DNA of 64,000 bases from Micromonospora sp. Llam0 (GTDB lineage: Bacteria; Actinomycetota; Actinomycetes; Mycobacteriales; Micromonosporaceae), in assembly GCF_003751085.1 (NCBI RefSeq), contig NZ_RJJY01000001.1, positions 5,022,001-5,086,000 on the forward strand. The letters run 5' to 3'. Below are positions 1 to 8,080 of the stretch, piece after piece. Position 1 is the first letter of the stretch. Each line of letters opens with the position of its first letter. The notes beneath the pieces are model-generated. The model was not told the DNA's origin, ran no database searches, and worked only from the letters and a program-made list of their open reading frames with translations. Position numbers and translations under genes: made by a program.

Positions 1-287
1 GCCTGCTGGTCCAGTTGTCGGTAGCTGATCCGCTGGTCGAGGTGTTCGACGGCGACCGTGTCGGGAGTGCGGACGGCCCACTGTTCGATCGCGTGCTGGA
101 TGTGCGTGGAGACGATCGGCTCAGCAGGGCCGTAGCCGAATCGGCGGAACAATTGTCTGTCCTGATCGGACAGGTTGACCAACGGTCCGGTGCCGACCGT
201 GGCGGCGGCGATACCGGGAATGCCGCGTTGCCGCACGGCGCTGGCCCGGGAGCGGGTCGCCGGGAGGGCGGAACCTCGCTGTGGCAT
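1..287 (-). CDS. Non-ribosomal peptide synthetase, N-terminal fragment (cut by window edge)
   Basis: Only the first 95 codons lie in the window. The ATG at 287 follows a Shine-Dalgarno-like AAAGGGG (292-299 on the complement). The translation begins MPQRGSALPATRSR. Residues 50-95 contain FGYGPAEPIVSTHIQ, AVRTPDTVAVEH and ISYRQLD. This is the typical entry to an NRPS adenylation domain (FN..G.G......HR.FE..A...PDA.AV......TY.EL). The roughly 40 residues before it could be a short linker following a docking or starter segment. The gene would therefore be an A-domain-first (loading or stand-alone) synthetase. Substrate cannot be inferred because the specificity residues lie outside the window. 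It is divergent from cobF. Confidence 0.75.
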   Translation of the reverse strand, partial: MPQRGSALPATRSRASAVRQRGIPGIAAATVGTGPLVNLSDQDRQLFRRFGYGPAEPIVSTHIQHAIEQWAVRTPDTVAVEHLDQRISYRQLDQQ

Positions 288-525
288 GACTGCCCCTTTC
301 TCGATGGTGGGCACCGACCAAGGAGGACGGCGCGCTTCCCCTCCATCGAACCGGACAAGTGGCCATTAGCCCACAGACAGTGACGATCGGTAATAAATAC
401 GTAAGAGGCGTAAGAAAACGGTTAAGACGGGCGGATCTTGGCGGCAGTCCCGCCGGCACGCGTTCCTCAGCTCGCCGCGGCCCGCGACTACCGCCGCCCG
501 ATCGAAGTGCGGCACACTCCCCCGG
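288..525. promoter_or_regulatory. Divergent intergenic region between the NRPS gene and cobF
   Basis: There is no gene in this 238-base gap. Bases 365-430 are clearly A+T-richer than anything around them (contain aataaatacg and taagaaaacgg). That is the most likely site for promoters, especially for the leftward NRPS gene. No clear -35/-10 pair or known operator could be fixed. Confidence 0.3.
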
Positions 526-1353
526 GTGCGAGAGATACTGATCATCGGGATCGGGGCCGGCGATCCCGACCACCTGACCGGGCAGGCGATCGAGGCGCTG
601 CGTCGGGTCGACGTGTTCTTCCTGCTCGACAAGGGCGCGGTCAAACAGGACCTGGCGGCGTTGCGGCAGGAGATCCTGCGCCGGCACACCACCGGGGCGT
701 ACCGGGCGGTCGAGATCGCCGACCCGGAGCGGGACCGGACCGCGGCGGACTACCGGGCCGCGGTCGAGGACTGGCGCCGCCGCCGCGCCGACCGCTTCGC
801 CGAGCTGATCCGCGACGAACTGCCCGACGGCGGCTGCGGCGCCTTCCTGGTCTGGGGCGACCCAGCGCTGTACGACAGCACCCTCGCCATCCTCGACGAC
901 CTGCGGGAACGCGACGTCGTCGAGTTCGACCACCAGGTGATCCCGGGGATCAGCAGCGTCGCCGCGCTGACCGCCCGGCACCGGATCGCGCTGAACCGGA
1001 TCGGACGCCCGGTGCAGATCACCACCGGCCGTCGGCTCGCCGACGAGGGTTTCCCGGCCGGCGTGGACGACCTGGTGGTGATGCTCGACGCGCAGTGCGC
1101 CTTCACCCTGTTCACCGCCGCCGACAGCATCGACATCTACTGGGGGGCGTACCTCGGCACCGGAGACGAAATCCTGATCGCCGGCCCGGTGCACCAGGTC
1201 GCCGACCGGATCGTCACCGCACGCACCGAGGCCCGCCGCCGCAAGGGCTGGATCATGGACACGTACCTGTTACGGCGTAGGCTTGTCCAGACAACCGGAC
1301 AGCACCAGAAGACCGGACAGCAGACGCGAGACGATCGGGCAGATGATGACTGA
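526..1353 (+). CDS. cobF: Precorrin-6A synthase (deacetylating), CobF
   Basis: A 275-residue SAM-dependent tetrapyrrole methylase. The N-terminus has the nucleotide-fold motif IGIGAGDPDHLTGQA (residues 6-20). It is followed by LVWGDPALYDSTL (around 108) and PGISS (around 146), in the order expected of CobF/CbiF-class methylases. In the aerobic cobalamin pathway CobF methylates C1 of precorrin-5 and removes the acetyl group. Its start is a GTG. The family usually ends near residue 250; the last ~25 residues here (Q/T/R/D-rich) look like a non-conserved tail that overlaps the next gene by 8 bases. No other cobalamin gene is in the window, so it is an outlying pathway member. Confidence 0.85.
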   Translation: MREILIIGIGAGDPDHLTGQAIEALRRVDVFFLLDKGAVKQDLAALRQEILRRHTTGAYRAVEIADPERDRTAADYRAAVEDWRRRRADRFAELIRDELPDGGCGAFLVWGDPALYDSTLAILDDLRERDVVEFDHQVIPGISSVAALTARHRIALNRIGRPVQITTGRRLADEGFPAGVDDLVVMLDAQCAFTLFTAADSIDIYWGAYLGTGDEILIAGPVHQVADRIVTARTEARRRKGWIMDTYLLRRRLVQTTGQHQKTGQQTRDDRADDD

Positions 1354-2134
1354 CCAGGCCCGGCCGGTCGACCGGGACAGCCCGATGCCGCTGTGGGCCC
1401 AGCTGCACGACGACCTGGTCCGCCGGTTGACCGCCGGCGGGTTCGCCGCCGGCTTCCCCGGCGAGCACGAGCTGGTCGACGAGTACGGCGTCAGCCGACA
1501 CACGGTACGGGAGGCGTTGCGCCGGCTGCGCCAGGCCGGCGTGCTGGACTCGGCCCGGGGCCGGCGTACCGCCGTCCATCAACAGCGGATCGAGCAGCCG
1601 CTCGGCGCCCTCTACTCGCTCTTCGACGAGGTGCAGGCGCGGGGAATGCGCCAGCGCAGCGAGGTGCTCACCCGCGAGCTGCGGGTCGACGTCGCCGTCG
1701 CGGCCCGGCTCGGGCTGGACCCGGACACCCGCTTCGTGCATCTGGAGCGGCTCCGGTTCGCCGACGACGAACCGTTGGCCACCGACCGGGTCTGGCTGCT
1801 GGCCGAGCTGGCCCGGCCGTTGCTCACCACCGACCTGACCGGTACCGGCATCTACAGTGAGCTGGCCCGACATGGGGTCCGAGTCACCGACGGCGAGGAG
1901 CGCATCCACGCCATCGTGCCCACCGCCGAGCAGCGCCGGCGGTTGGGCATCGGCCGGGGCGTCGGTCTACTCGCCGTCGAACGGATCGGCCGGGCCGACG
2001 GGCGGCCCGTCGAATGGCGGGAGACCTTCGTCCGCGGCGACCGGTTCAGCCTGGTCGCCGGCTGGGCGCCACACCGGGCGTACCAGTTGCGGGTGGCCGA
2101 CGGATCCCCGCTGCGCTCACCCGCCGGGCGCTGA
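1346..2134 (+). CDS. GntR-family transcriptional regulator (HutC/UTRA type)
   Basis: From the ATG at 1346 (a second ATG sits at 1343) the protein has 262 residues. Residues ~12-80 form a GntR winged helix, with the recognition segment EYGVSRHTVREALRRLRQAG. Residues ~95-255 fit a UTRA effector-binding domain (alternating beta strands, FVHLERLRFADDEPL, VEWRETFVRGDRFSL). UTRA domains bind small metabolites. The gene overlaps the cobF stop by 8 bases and is followed 2 bases later by the WYL regulator, so the three are co-transcribed. Autoregulation or control of cobF is possible but not shown. Confidence 0.85.
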   Translation: MTDQARPVDRDSPMPLWAQLHDDLVRRLTAGGFAAGFPGEHELVDEYGVSRHTVREALRRLRQAGVLDSARGRRTAVHQQRIEQPLGALYSLFDEVQARGMRQRSEVLTRELRVDVAVAARLGLDPDTRFVHLERLRFADDEPLATDRVWLLAELARPLLTTDLTGTGIYSELARHGVRVTDGEERIHAIVPTAEQRRRLGIGRGVGLLAVERIGRADGRPVEWRETFVRGDRFSLVAGWAPHRAYQLRVADGSPLRSPAGR

Positions 2135-2136
2135 CC

Positions 2137-3138
2137 GTGCGGGTCGCCCGGTTGATCTCCCTGGTCCTGTTGCTGCAGTCCCGGGAGACGATGACCGCCG
2201 CGGAGCTGGCCCGCGAGCTGGAGGTCTCCGAGCGCACCATCTACCGCGACGTGCTGGCGCTGTCCGCCGCCGGGGTGCCGGTCTACGCCGACCAGGGCCG
2301 GGCCGGCGGGTACCGGCTGCTGGACGGTTACCGGACCCGGCTGACCGGGCTGAGCCGGGCCGAGGCGGAGACGCTGTTCCTGTCCGGGCTGCCCGGACCG
2401 GCCGACGAGATGGGCCTCGCCGACGTGCTCGGGGTCGCCCAGCTCAAGGTGACCGCCGCGCTGCCGGTCGGGCTACGCGACGCCGCCGGCCGGGCCCGGC
2501 AGCGGTTCCATCTGGACGCGCCCGGCTGGTTCCGGCAGGCCGACCCGCCGCCGGCGCTGGCCCACCTCGCCCGCGCCACCTGGCAGGACCAGGTGGTCCG
2601 GCTCGACTACCGGCGGAGCGGCACCGAGGTGGCCAGAACGGTGCAGCCGTACGGTCTGGTGCTCAAGAACGGCACCTGGTACCTGGTTGGCCGGGTCCCC
2701 GACATCGGCCGGGGCAACGACGGACACCGGATCTACCGGGTGGACCGGATCGCTGCTGTCGAACCCGCCGGCGACGTCTTCGACCGCGACCGCCGGTTCG
2801 ACCTGGCCGAGGTGTGGGCCGCCGGCACCGCCGACTTCGTCCGCAGCATCCTGGTCGACGAGGTCACCGTACGGCTGAGTCCGGCCGGGCTGCGGGCGCT
2901 GCGCTGGGCGGTGGAGGCGCCGGCCGCCCAGGCGGCGCGCGAGGCGGCCGGGCCGCCCGACGGGCAGGGCTGGGTGCACACCCGACTGCCGGTCGAGTCG
3001 CCCGACGTGGCGTACAGCCAGCTGCAGGCGCTCGGTCCGGAGGTGGAGGTGCTCGCCCCGGCCGTGCTGCGGGACCGGATGTGCGACGCCGCCCGCCGGC
3101 TCGCCGCGCTGTACGGCGACGCCGTCAGTCAGCGGTAG
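2137..3138 (+). CDS. WYL-domain HTH transcriptional regulator (YafY type)
   Basis: The GTG at 2137 lies 2 bases after the GntR stop; starting there puts the HTH directly at the N-terminus as usual for the family (333 residues). Residues ~4-55 are an HTH_11 domain (TAAELARELEVSERTIYRDV). The middle contains a WYL domain (VQPYGLVLKNGTWYLVG and the following RIYRVDRI), and a WCX-like C-terminus follows. WYL domains sense ligands such as nucleic acid or nucleotides and are common in DNA-damage and defence regulation. The target is unknown. The 3' end overlaps the convergent SDR gene by 10 bases. Confidence 0.85.
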   Translation: MRVARLISLVLLLQSRETMTAAELARELEVSERTIYRDVLALSAAGVPVYADQGRAGGYRLLDGYRTRLTGLSRAEAETLFLSGLPGPADEMGLADVLGVAQLKVTAALPVGLRDAAGRARQRFHLDAPGWFRQADPPPALAHLARATWQDQVVRLDYRRSGTEVARTVQPYGLVLKNGTWYLVGRVPDIGRGNDGHRIYRVDRIAAVEPAGDVFDRDRRFDLAEVWAAGTADFVRSILVDEVTVRLSPAGLRALRWAVEAPAAQAAREAAGPPDGQGWVHTRLPVESPDVAYSQLQALGPEVEVLAPAVLRDRMCDAARRLAALYGDAVSQR

Positions 3139-4043
3139 CCGGTGGTGTCCGCCGGCCGGCCGGTCTCCACCACGTCGACGATGTAGCGGTACGCGTCCGG
3201 TCGGCTGCCGTCGACATCGGTGAAGCCGTACTCGCGGGCCAGCTGCCCGCTGGACAGTGACCGGCCGGTGAACCGGGACACCTGCGGATCAGCGGCGAGC
3301 GCGACCACCGCCCGGCCGACCAGCGCCGGTGTCTCGGAGATGGCGAAGTGCGGGTCCTTGGCGGTGCCGTCGCGCCAGTTCGCCTCGGTCACCCCGAAGT
3401 GGTCGAGCATCGCCTCGGAGCGGATCCAGCCGGGGCTGAGCGCGACCGCCGTCGCACCGTACGGCCGCAGCTCCTCGGCCTGGGCGAAGGCCAGCCGGAT
3501 GACGGCGTTCTTGGCCGTGTCGTAGAAGACCGACTCGCGGTAGTGGGTGCCGTTGTAGTCGGCGGTGCCGTCGGTCATCTCCACCACCAGCCCGCCCGGC
3601 TGGCGGATCAGCAGCGGCAGCGCGTAGTGGCTGGTGATCAGGTGGGTGTCGATGGCAAGCCGCAGCGTCCGTAGGCCGCGGTCCAGCGGCTGCTGCCAGA
3701 TCGGCGACTCGAAGTCGGTCAGATGGTCGGCCCCCCAGATGTCGTTGACCAGCAGGTCGAGCCGGCCCTGCTCGCGGTCGATCCGCTGCACCAGGGCACG
3801 GACCTGGTCGGGTTCCAGGTGGTCGGTGGGCACCGCGACGCCGGTGCCGCCGGCGGCGTCGACCAGCTCGGCGGTCTCCTCGATAATTTCCGGGCGGTCC
3901 ATCTCGGAACGTTGCCGTCGGGTGCTGCGCCCGGTGACGTAGACGGTGGCGCCGGCGGCACCGAGTTCGATGGCGATCCGCCGGCCGGCGCCCCGGGTCG
4001 CCCCGGCGACCAGCGCTGTCCTGCCGTTCAGTGGTGTGGTCAT
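3129..4043 (-). CDS. SDR-family NAD(P)-dependent oxidoreductase
   Basis: A 304-residue Rossmann-fold enzyme. The cofactor loop is ALVAGATRGAGRRIA (near residue 10) and the active-site motif is YDTAK (YxxxK). An ARG-rich stretch, TGRSTRRQRS, follows beta-2 and suggests NADPH. The usual NNAG is replaced by NDIWG. The ATG at 4043 was preferred over an in-frame upstream ATG at 4073 because the Rossmann fold begins a few residues in. The gene is convergent with the WYL regulator. Members of this subgroup are uncharacterised reductases; the substrate is not predictable. Confidence 0.85.
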   Translation of the reverse strand: MTTPLNGRTALVAGATRGAGRRIAIELGAAGATVYVTGRSTRRQRSEMDRPEIIEETAELVDAAGGTGVAVPTDHLEPDQVRALVQRIDREQGRLDLLVNDIWGADHLTDFESPIWQQPLDRGLRTLRLAIDTHLITSHYALPLLIRQPGGLVVEMTDGTADYNGTHYRESVFYDTAKNAVIRLAFAQAEELRPYGATAVALSPGWIRSEAMLDHFGVTEANWRDGTAKDPHFAISETPALVGRAVVALAADPQVSRFTGRSLSSGQLAREYGFTDVDGSRPDAYRYIVDVVETGRPADTTGYR

Positions 4044-4067
4044 GCCGCTGACGGTGCCAGCAAAACC

Positions 4068-4082
4068 TGACATCCGACGTCA
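4068..4082. promoter_or_regulatory. Candidate operator palindrome upstream of the SDR gene
   Basis: TGACATCCGACGTCA is a 15-base near-palindrome (TGAC.TC.GA.GTCA), 25-40 bases upstream of the SDR start codon. The position suits a repressor site, but no cognate regulator is identified. Confidence 0.3.
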
Positions 4083-4133
4083 GCTTTTCCAGATCATCTC
4101 GGCAGAACCCCTCGGCAGATCCTCCCGGCGGGC

Positions 4134-4170
4134 CCCGTCGACGAGCCCTTCCGGCGGGCTCATCGACGGG
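4134..4170. other. Strong hairpin in a divergent intergenic region
   Basis: Fifteen-base arms (4134-4148 and 4156-4170) pair with a single G-T wobble around a 7-base loop. It lies between two divergent genes, so it is not an obvious terminator for either. It may be an operator, an insulator, or a terminator for a transcript running left from the lectin promoter. Confidence 0.5.
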
Positions 4171-4211
4171 TCACGGAGCGACTTGCCGTGACGCGGGAAA
4201 TATCGACGTTG

Positions 4212-4240
4212 TTGACTCTATTGAATGCGATCGATACATT
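4212..4240 (+). promoter_or_regulatory. Predicted housekeeping-type promoter of the RICIN/beta-helix gene
   Basis: TTGACT at 4212-4217 and TACATT at 4235-4240 are separated by 17 bases, matching a sigma-70/HrdB-type promoter well. It lies in a locally A+T-rich patch about 85 bases upstream of the start codon at 4326. Confidence 0.5.
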
Positions 4241-4325
4241 GCCGTGACAATGGGAAACCCCTTTCCCCGCGTCGCCGTGGGGGCGCGACCAGGCAGAAGC
4301 AGTATCCGACAACCCAGGAGGTTCC

Positions 4326-5948
4326 ATGACAGCCACCAGATGGCGGCGCTGGCGTACCGGCGTCGTGGCGCTCGCCACGACCGCCATGGTCGCCACCGGC
4401 GCAGCGGTCGGCATCCAGCACGCGGCAGCTGCCACCGTCGACACCAACGCCTGGTACGTGCTGGTCAACCGGCACAGCGGCAAGGCGATCGACCTGTACA
4501 ACTGGGCGACCAACGACGGCGCGCCGATCGTCCAGTGGGCGCGCAACGACCAGACCGTTCAGCAGTGGCAGTTCGTCGCGGCGGGCAACGGCTACTACAA
4601 GATCCGGTCCCGGCACAGCGGCAAGTACCTGGAACTGCCCAACGCCAACGACGGCACCCAACTCGTCCAGAACTCCGACAACGGCAGCACCCGCCAGCAT
4701 TTCGGGGTGCTGGACTCGGACAGCGGCTACGTCCGGTTCGTCAACCGGCACACCAGCAAGGTGCTGGACGTGTGGGAGTGGTCCACCGCAGACGGCGGGA
4801 TCATCTCGCAGTACCAGGACCTCAACGGCTGGAACCAGCAGTGGCAGATGGTCCGGGTCGACAGCGGCGGCCCGCCGCCGACCACCCCGCCGCCGTCCGG
4901 CGACTGCGGGTCCGGCTCGTTCAACGCCGAGGCCGTACAGAACGGGTCGACCTGGACGGCGCGCAACGGCGGCAGCACCGTCTACACCGGCTCCAGCATG
5001 CTGTCAGCCATGCAGGCGGCGGTGAACAGCCTGTCGGCCGGGCGCAACAGCAAGCAGAAGGTGATCGTCCGCGGCTCCGGGTCGATCAGCGCCGGCTCCC
5101 GGCTGTCGCTGCCGTCGTACACCGTCCTGGAGGTCTGCGGCACGGTCAACGTGACCGGTTCCGGCTCCGGTGACCAGGCGGTGGTGTACGCCCGTGGCGT
5201 CACCGACGTCGAGGTGACCCGGCTCAACATCACCGGCAACCCGCTGTACGGAATCTTCATCCGCAACGGCAACAACATCACCCTCGGCCAGATCGACATC
5301 CGGGTCACCGCCGGCCTGGGCATCCGGATCGACAACCACGGCGACCGCAGCCAACGGTCCCGCAACGTGCGGATCGACAACGTGTACGTGCAGGGCACCA
5401 GCGCGCACGGCGTCGAGACGTACGGGGTCGACGGGCTGACGGTCGGCACCGTCACCGCCCGCAACACCGGCTACTCCGGCCTGATCCTCAACGACACCGT
5501 CAACGCGACCGTCGGCACCGTCGACGCGCAGGGCGCCGGCACCGGCACCGGGTACGCCGGGTTCCGGATGGCCAACCGCAACGGCCGGGTCGGCAACAGC
5601 TACCCGACGAACATCCGGGTCGGCACGGTCATCGCCCGGGGCGGCGGCCGGGGCATCTTCTGCGTGTCGGAGTCCGGCGGCGCGGTCATCGACCGGATCG
5701 ACATCTCCGGCACCGGCAGCAACTCGATCCTGCTGGAGAACTGCTACAACGTGAACATCGCGGCGGTCTCCGGTTCGGTCAACGGCTCGGACGTGCGGAT
5801 CGCCTCGCGCACCGAGTTCCCGGTGTCGCGCGACATCACCCTGCAGAACCTGACGCTGACCAATTCGCAGATCAACGAGAACCCGTGCGGGCAGAACATC
5901 GTGATCCGCAACATCGCGCTGAACAACTCGACCATCAACCGCTGCTGA
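4326..5948 (+). CDS. Secreted RICIN-type lectin / right-handed beta-helix protein
   Basis: A 540-residue exported protein with a strong AGGAGG site (4317-4322). Residues 1-36 form a signal peptide (RRWR then a hydrophobic run ending QHAAAA). Residues ~40-178 are a beta-trefoil carbohydrate-binding domain with three similar repeats (NRHSGKAIDL, SRHSGKYLEL, NRHTSKVLDV, each followed by a Q.W/QHF-type motif). Residues ~179-192 are a Pro/Thr linker. Residues ~195-540 form a parallel beta-helix with many N-x-T and V-x-I rungs and repeated VGTV motifs, like polysaccharide lyases/hydrolases. It probably binds and acts on an extracellular polysaccharide. No catalytic residues of a named lyase family could be assigned. 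Confidence 0.8.
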   Translation: MTATRWRRWRTGVVALATTAMVATGAAVGIQHAAAATVDTNAWYVLVNRHSGKAIDLYNWATNDGAPIVQWARNDQTVQQWQFVAAGNGYYKIRSRHSGKYLELPNANDGTQLVQNSDNGSTRQHFGVLDSDSGYVRFVNRHTSKVLDVWEWSTADGGIISQYQDLNGWNQQWQMVRVDSGGPPPTTPPPSGDCGSGSFNAEAVQNGSTWTARNGGSTVYTGSSMLSAMQAAVNSLSAGRNSKQKVIVRGSGSISAGSRLSLPSYTVLEVCGTVNVTGSGSGDQAVVYARGVTDVEVTRLNITGNPLYGIFIRNGNNITLGQIDIRVTAGLGIRIDNHGDRSQRSRNVRIDNVYVQGTSAHGVETYGVDGLTVGTVTARNTGYSGLILNDTVNATVGTVDAQGAGTGTGYAGFRMANRNGRVGNSYPTNIRVGTVIARGGGRGIFCVSESGGAVIDRIDISGTGSNSILLENCYNVNIAAVSGSVNGSDVRIASRTEFPVSRDITLQNLTLTNSQINENPCGQNIVIRNIALNNSTINRC

Positions 5949-5967
5949 CCACTCCCCGTCCACCGAA

Positions 5968-6004
5968 CGCCGGGCACCGGGCACCTACCGCTCGGTGCCC
6001 GGCG
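5968..6004. terminator. Bidirectional hairpin terminator
   Basis: Twelve-base perfect arms (5968-5979 and 5993-6004), CGCCGGGCACCG and its complement, enclose a 13-base loop. It lies between the convergent beta-helix gene and the minus-strand surface protein gene, whose stop codon (5985-5987) is inside the loop. Confidence 0.65.
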
Positions 6005-6887
6005 GCGACCGGCCGATCCGACGCAGGTCGATGACCTGGCGTAGCAGCAGGACCAGCACGAGTACCGCCGCGACCGCCGGCCAGCCCCACGGATAGCGTT
6101 CGGTCTCGACGACGAACGCTACCGCGCCGTCACCGCCGGCACCGGTGCCGAGTTGGCCGTGGACCGCGTACCGGCCGTAGACGGGAAAGTCGACCGGCGC
6201 GGTGACCACGATGGCTCGGCTCTCACCGGCGGCCAACGGCGCGGACGCCGGCCCGGGCGGTTCGACGATCACCGTCGGCCGCCCGGGCCGGCCGGACAGC
6301 AGTGACAGGCGTAGTTCGTCGGCGTCGACCGGGCCGTCGTTACGAACGTCGACATCCAGCCGGATCTCACTGGGCAGACCGAACAGCGCCGGCCAGTCCC
6401 AACCGGTCGGCACGACGGTCACGTCGGTGATGTGGAGTCGGGCGGGGCCGGAGACCGTCGGCGCTGGCGGGGCGGCCGACCCAACGATGTCGATCGGGGC
6501 GCTGCCGGTGACCGGCGGCACCGGCCCGGTGCCGGACCCACCGACGTCGACGGACCCGGCCCGGACCACGCAGGGGCAGGCCACCGGCGGCTCCACCAGG
6601 ACGATCCGGCTGGTCACCGGATCGGCACCGGGCACATGCAGTTGGCTGGCGTCGCTGGCGGCGCAGTCGACCGACCCGCGCGCGGCACGGTTGCCGCAGA
6701 TCTCCAGCTGAACGTTTCCGGCCGGCCAGCCGGTGAGGGTGACGGTCAGCCACTCGCCGACCGCCGCGCTGGTCACGTCGACGCTGACCTGCGGCGGGGC
6801 GGCGACCGCCGGGGCCGACGGCAGACCGCCGGCCCCGGCGATCAGGACCAGCGCGAGGGCACCCGCCGAGGTCCGGCGACCGGTCAT
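5985..6887 (-). CDS. Membrane-anchored surface protein of the heme island
   Basis: A 300-residue protein starting at the ATG at 6887, which overlaps the stop of the upstream gene (ATGA). A signal peptide (~1-30, ending PAVAA) precedes a first Ig-like domain with a C..........C pair (LEICGN...GSVDCA), resembling the neocarzinostatin-type domains of neighbouring proteins. Residues ~150-250 look like a CARDB/NEW3-type beta-sandwich (DVDVRNDGPVDADELRLSL). A C-terminal transmembrane helix (~270-290, VAAVLVLVLLL) and a short basic tail follow. It is the third gene of the IdeR-box operon and may be a structural or heme-relay component. No enzymatic motif is visible. Confidence 0.6.
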   Translation of the reverse strand: MTGRRTSAGALALVLIAGAGGLPSAPAVAAPPQVSVDVTSAAVGEWLTVTLTGWPAGNVQLEICGNRAARGSVDCAASDASQLHVPGADPVTSRIVLVEPPVACPCVVRAGSVDVGGSGTGPVPPVTGSAPIDIVGSAAPPAPTVSGPARLHITDVTVVPTGWDWPALFGLPSEIRLDVDVRNDGPVDADELRLSLLSGRPGRPTVIVEPPGPASAPLAAGESRAIVVTAPVDFPVYGRYAVHGQLGTGAGGDGAVAFVVETERYPWGWPAVAAVLVLVLLLRQVIDLRRIGRSPPGTER

Positions 6888-8008
6888 CGCGCAGGCGACG
6901 AGGCGGCACCGTCGTCGGCGGGCTCGACATCCGGTGCACCGTTCGAAGCGGGGGTGGCCGCAGGCGAAGCGGGGGTGGCCGCAGGCGCGACCGCGCGGCG
7001 GGCACGCCAGCGGCGTACCCCGAACCACCCGGCGAGGGCGACGATCGCGGCGAGCAGCAACCACGGCGGGGCCCAGACACCGGCGGTACGGGTGACCGGC
7101 GGCAACGCCTCGTCCACCGTGGTCGGGGCCAGATCGACGGTGGCGGTCAGCCGCAGCGCCGGCGGTACGCCGGTGATCCGCTCGGTCACCGTGAAGGTGC
7201 TGCCGGGCAGCAGTTCGGGTAGGTCGACCGGATCGGTACGGGCCAGGTCCCAGCCCAGCGGGCCGTCCAGCAGCACGGCACCCGTACCACCGACGCGGAT
7301 GTTTCCGGTGTTGCGCACCTGGTAGGTGACCTCCACGTCACCGTCGCCCAGCGGGTTGACCGGATCGTCGTAGCTGATGCTCATCGACTCGACGCTGACC
7401 GCCGGCCGGACCGGGCCGTCGACCCGCAGGTAGACCCGGGCGGCGACCCGCTGGTCTACGTTGACCTGCTGGCCACTGGCGTCGGTACGGAGCTGGGCGA
7501 TCGAGCCGATCACCCCACCGGCGTGGTCGCCGGGTGTGGCGTTGGCCGGCACCGTCAGGCGGAACGGGATGTCCAGCCGTTCCCCGGCCGGCACCTCGTA
7601 CTCCCGCTGGTCGAAGTGGATCCAGGTGCCGACGTCGGTGGCCGGTTCGTCGGCCGGGAGCAGGGCGAACGCGCCGTCGTCGGTGAGGAACCCGTCGGTG
7701 CCGTACACGGTGAACGTCCGGTCCTGGTCGCCGAGGTTGCGCACCGCGACGTGGTCGGTGATCTCCGCACCTGGGGCGAGGTCGTAGACGAAGTAGTTGC
7801 GTCCGGTCGGCCCGTCCGGGCTGGACGGCTGCACCGCCCAGGTGACCGCGTCGGCCGGGGCCGGACCGGCCGGCTGCGCGGCGGCCGGAGCGGTGCCGGG
7901 CAACGCGACCAGGCCGGTCACGAGCAGGCCGGTCACCAGCAGGCCGGTCACCAGCAGGCCGATGGCGGCGCGGCGACGGTGCGGGCGACGGGTGGGCGGG
8001 GCGGACAT
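6884..8008 (-). CDS. DUF916-type (WxL-interacting) surface protein
   Basis: A 374-residue protein with a signal peptide (~1-45), one large extracellular region, one C-terminal transmembrane helix (~320-340, WLLLAAIVALAGWFG) and an Ala/Pro-rich cytoplasmic tail. Residues ~55-185 match DUF916 (YFVYDLAPGAEITDHVAVRNLGD, WIHFDQREYEVPAGE, PGDHAGGVIGSI). In firmicutes DUF916 proteins bind peptidoglycan and partner WxL proteins. Here the upstream co-transcribed gene encodes an HtaA protein with a WxL-like C-terminus, which fits that pairing. The signal peptide carries a threefold exact VTGLL repeat. The 3' end is coupled to the next gene by ATGA. Confidence 0.75.
   Translation of the reverse strand: MSAPPTRRPHRRRAAIGLLVTGLLVTGLLVTGLVALPGTAPAAAQPAGPAPADAVTWAVQPSSPDGPTGRNYFVYDLAPGAEITDHVAVRNLGDQDRTFTVYGTDGFLTDDGAFALLPADEPATDVGTWIHFDQREYEVPAGERLDIPFRLTVPANATPGDHAGGVIGSIAQLRTDASGQQVNVDQRVAARVYLRVDGPVRPAVSVESMSISYDDPVNPLGDGDVEVTYQVRNTGNIRVGGTGAVLLDGPLGWDLARTDPVDLPELLPGSTFTVTERITGVPPALRLTATVDLAPTTVDEALPPVTRTAGVWAPPWLLLAAIVALAGWFGVRRWRARRAVAPAATPASPAATPASNGAPDVEPADDGAASSPAR
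7911..7955. repeat. Three 15-bp tandem repeats in the DUF916 signal peptide
   Basis: Three in-frame copies of AGGCCGGTCACCAGC (the first with one mismatch) encode LVTGL units in the hydrophobic core of the signal peptide. Copy-number change would keep the frame and alter only core length. Confidence 0.8.
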
Positions 8009-8031
8009 CGGGCACTCCAGTTCGGGCCGGT

Positions 8032-8066
8032 GGCCGGTGCGGGGCCGTCGCGGCCCCGCACCGGCC
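8032..8066 (-). terminator. Intra-operon hairpin between the HtaA and DUF916 genes
   Basis: Sixteen-base perfect arms (8032-8047 and 8051-8066) enclose a 3-base loop, 14 bases after the HtaA gene stop and about 24 bases before the DUF916 start. It may partially terminate or stabilise the upstream message, so that the abundant heme-binding protein is made in excess over the membrane partners. Confidence 0.6.
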
Positions 8067-8080
8067 GGTGGGGCTGATCC

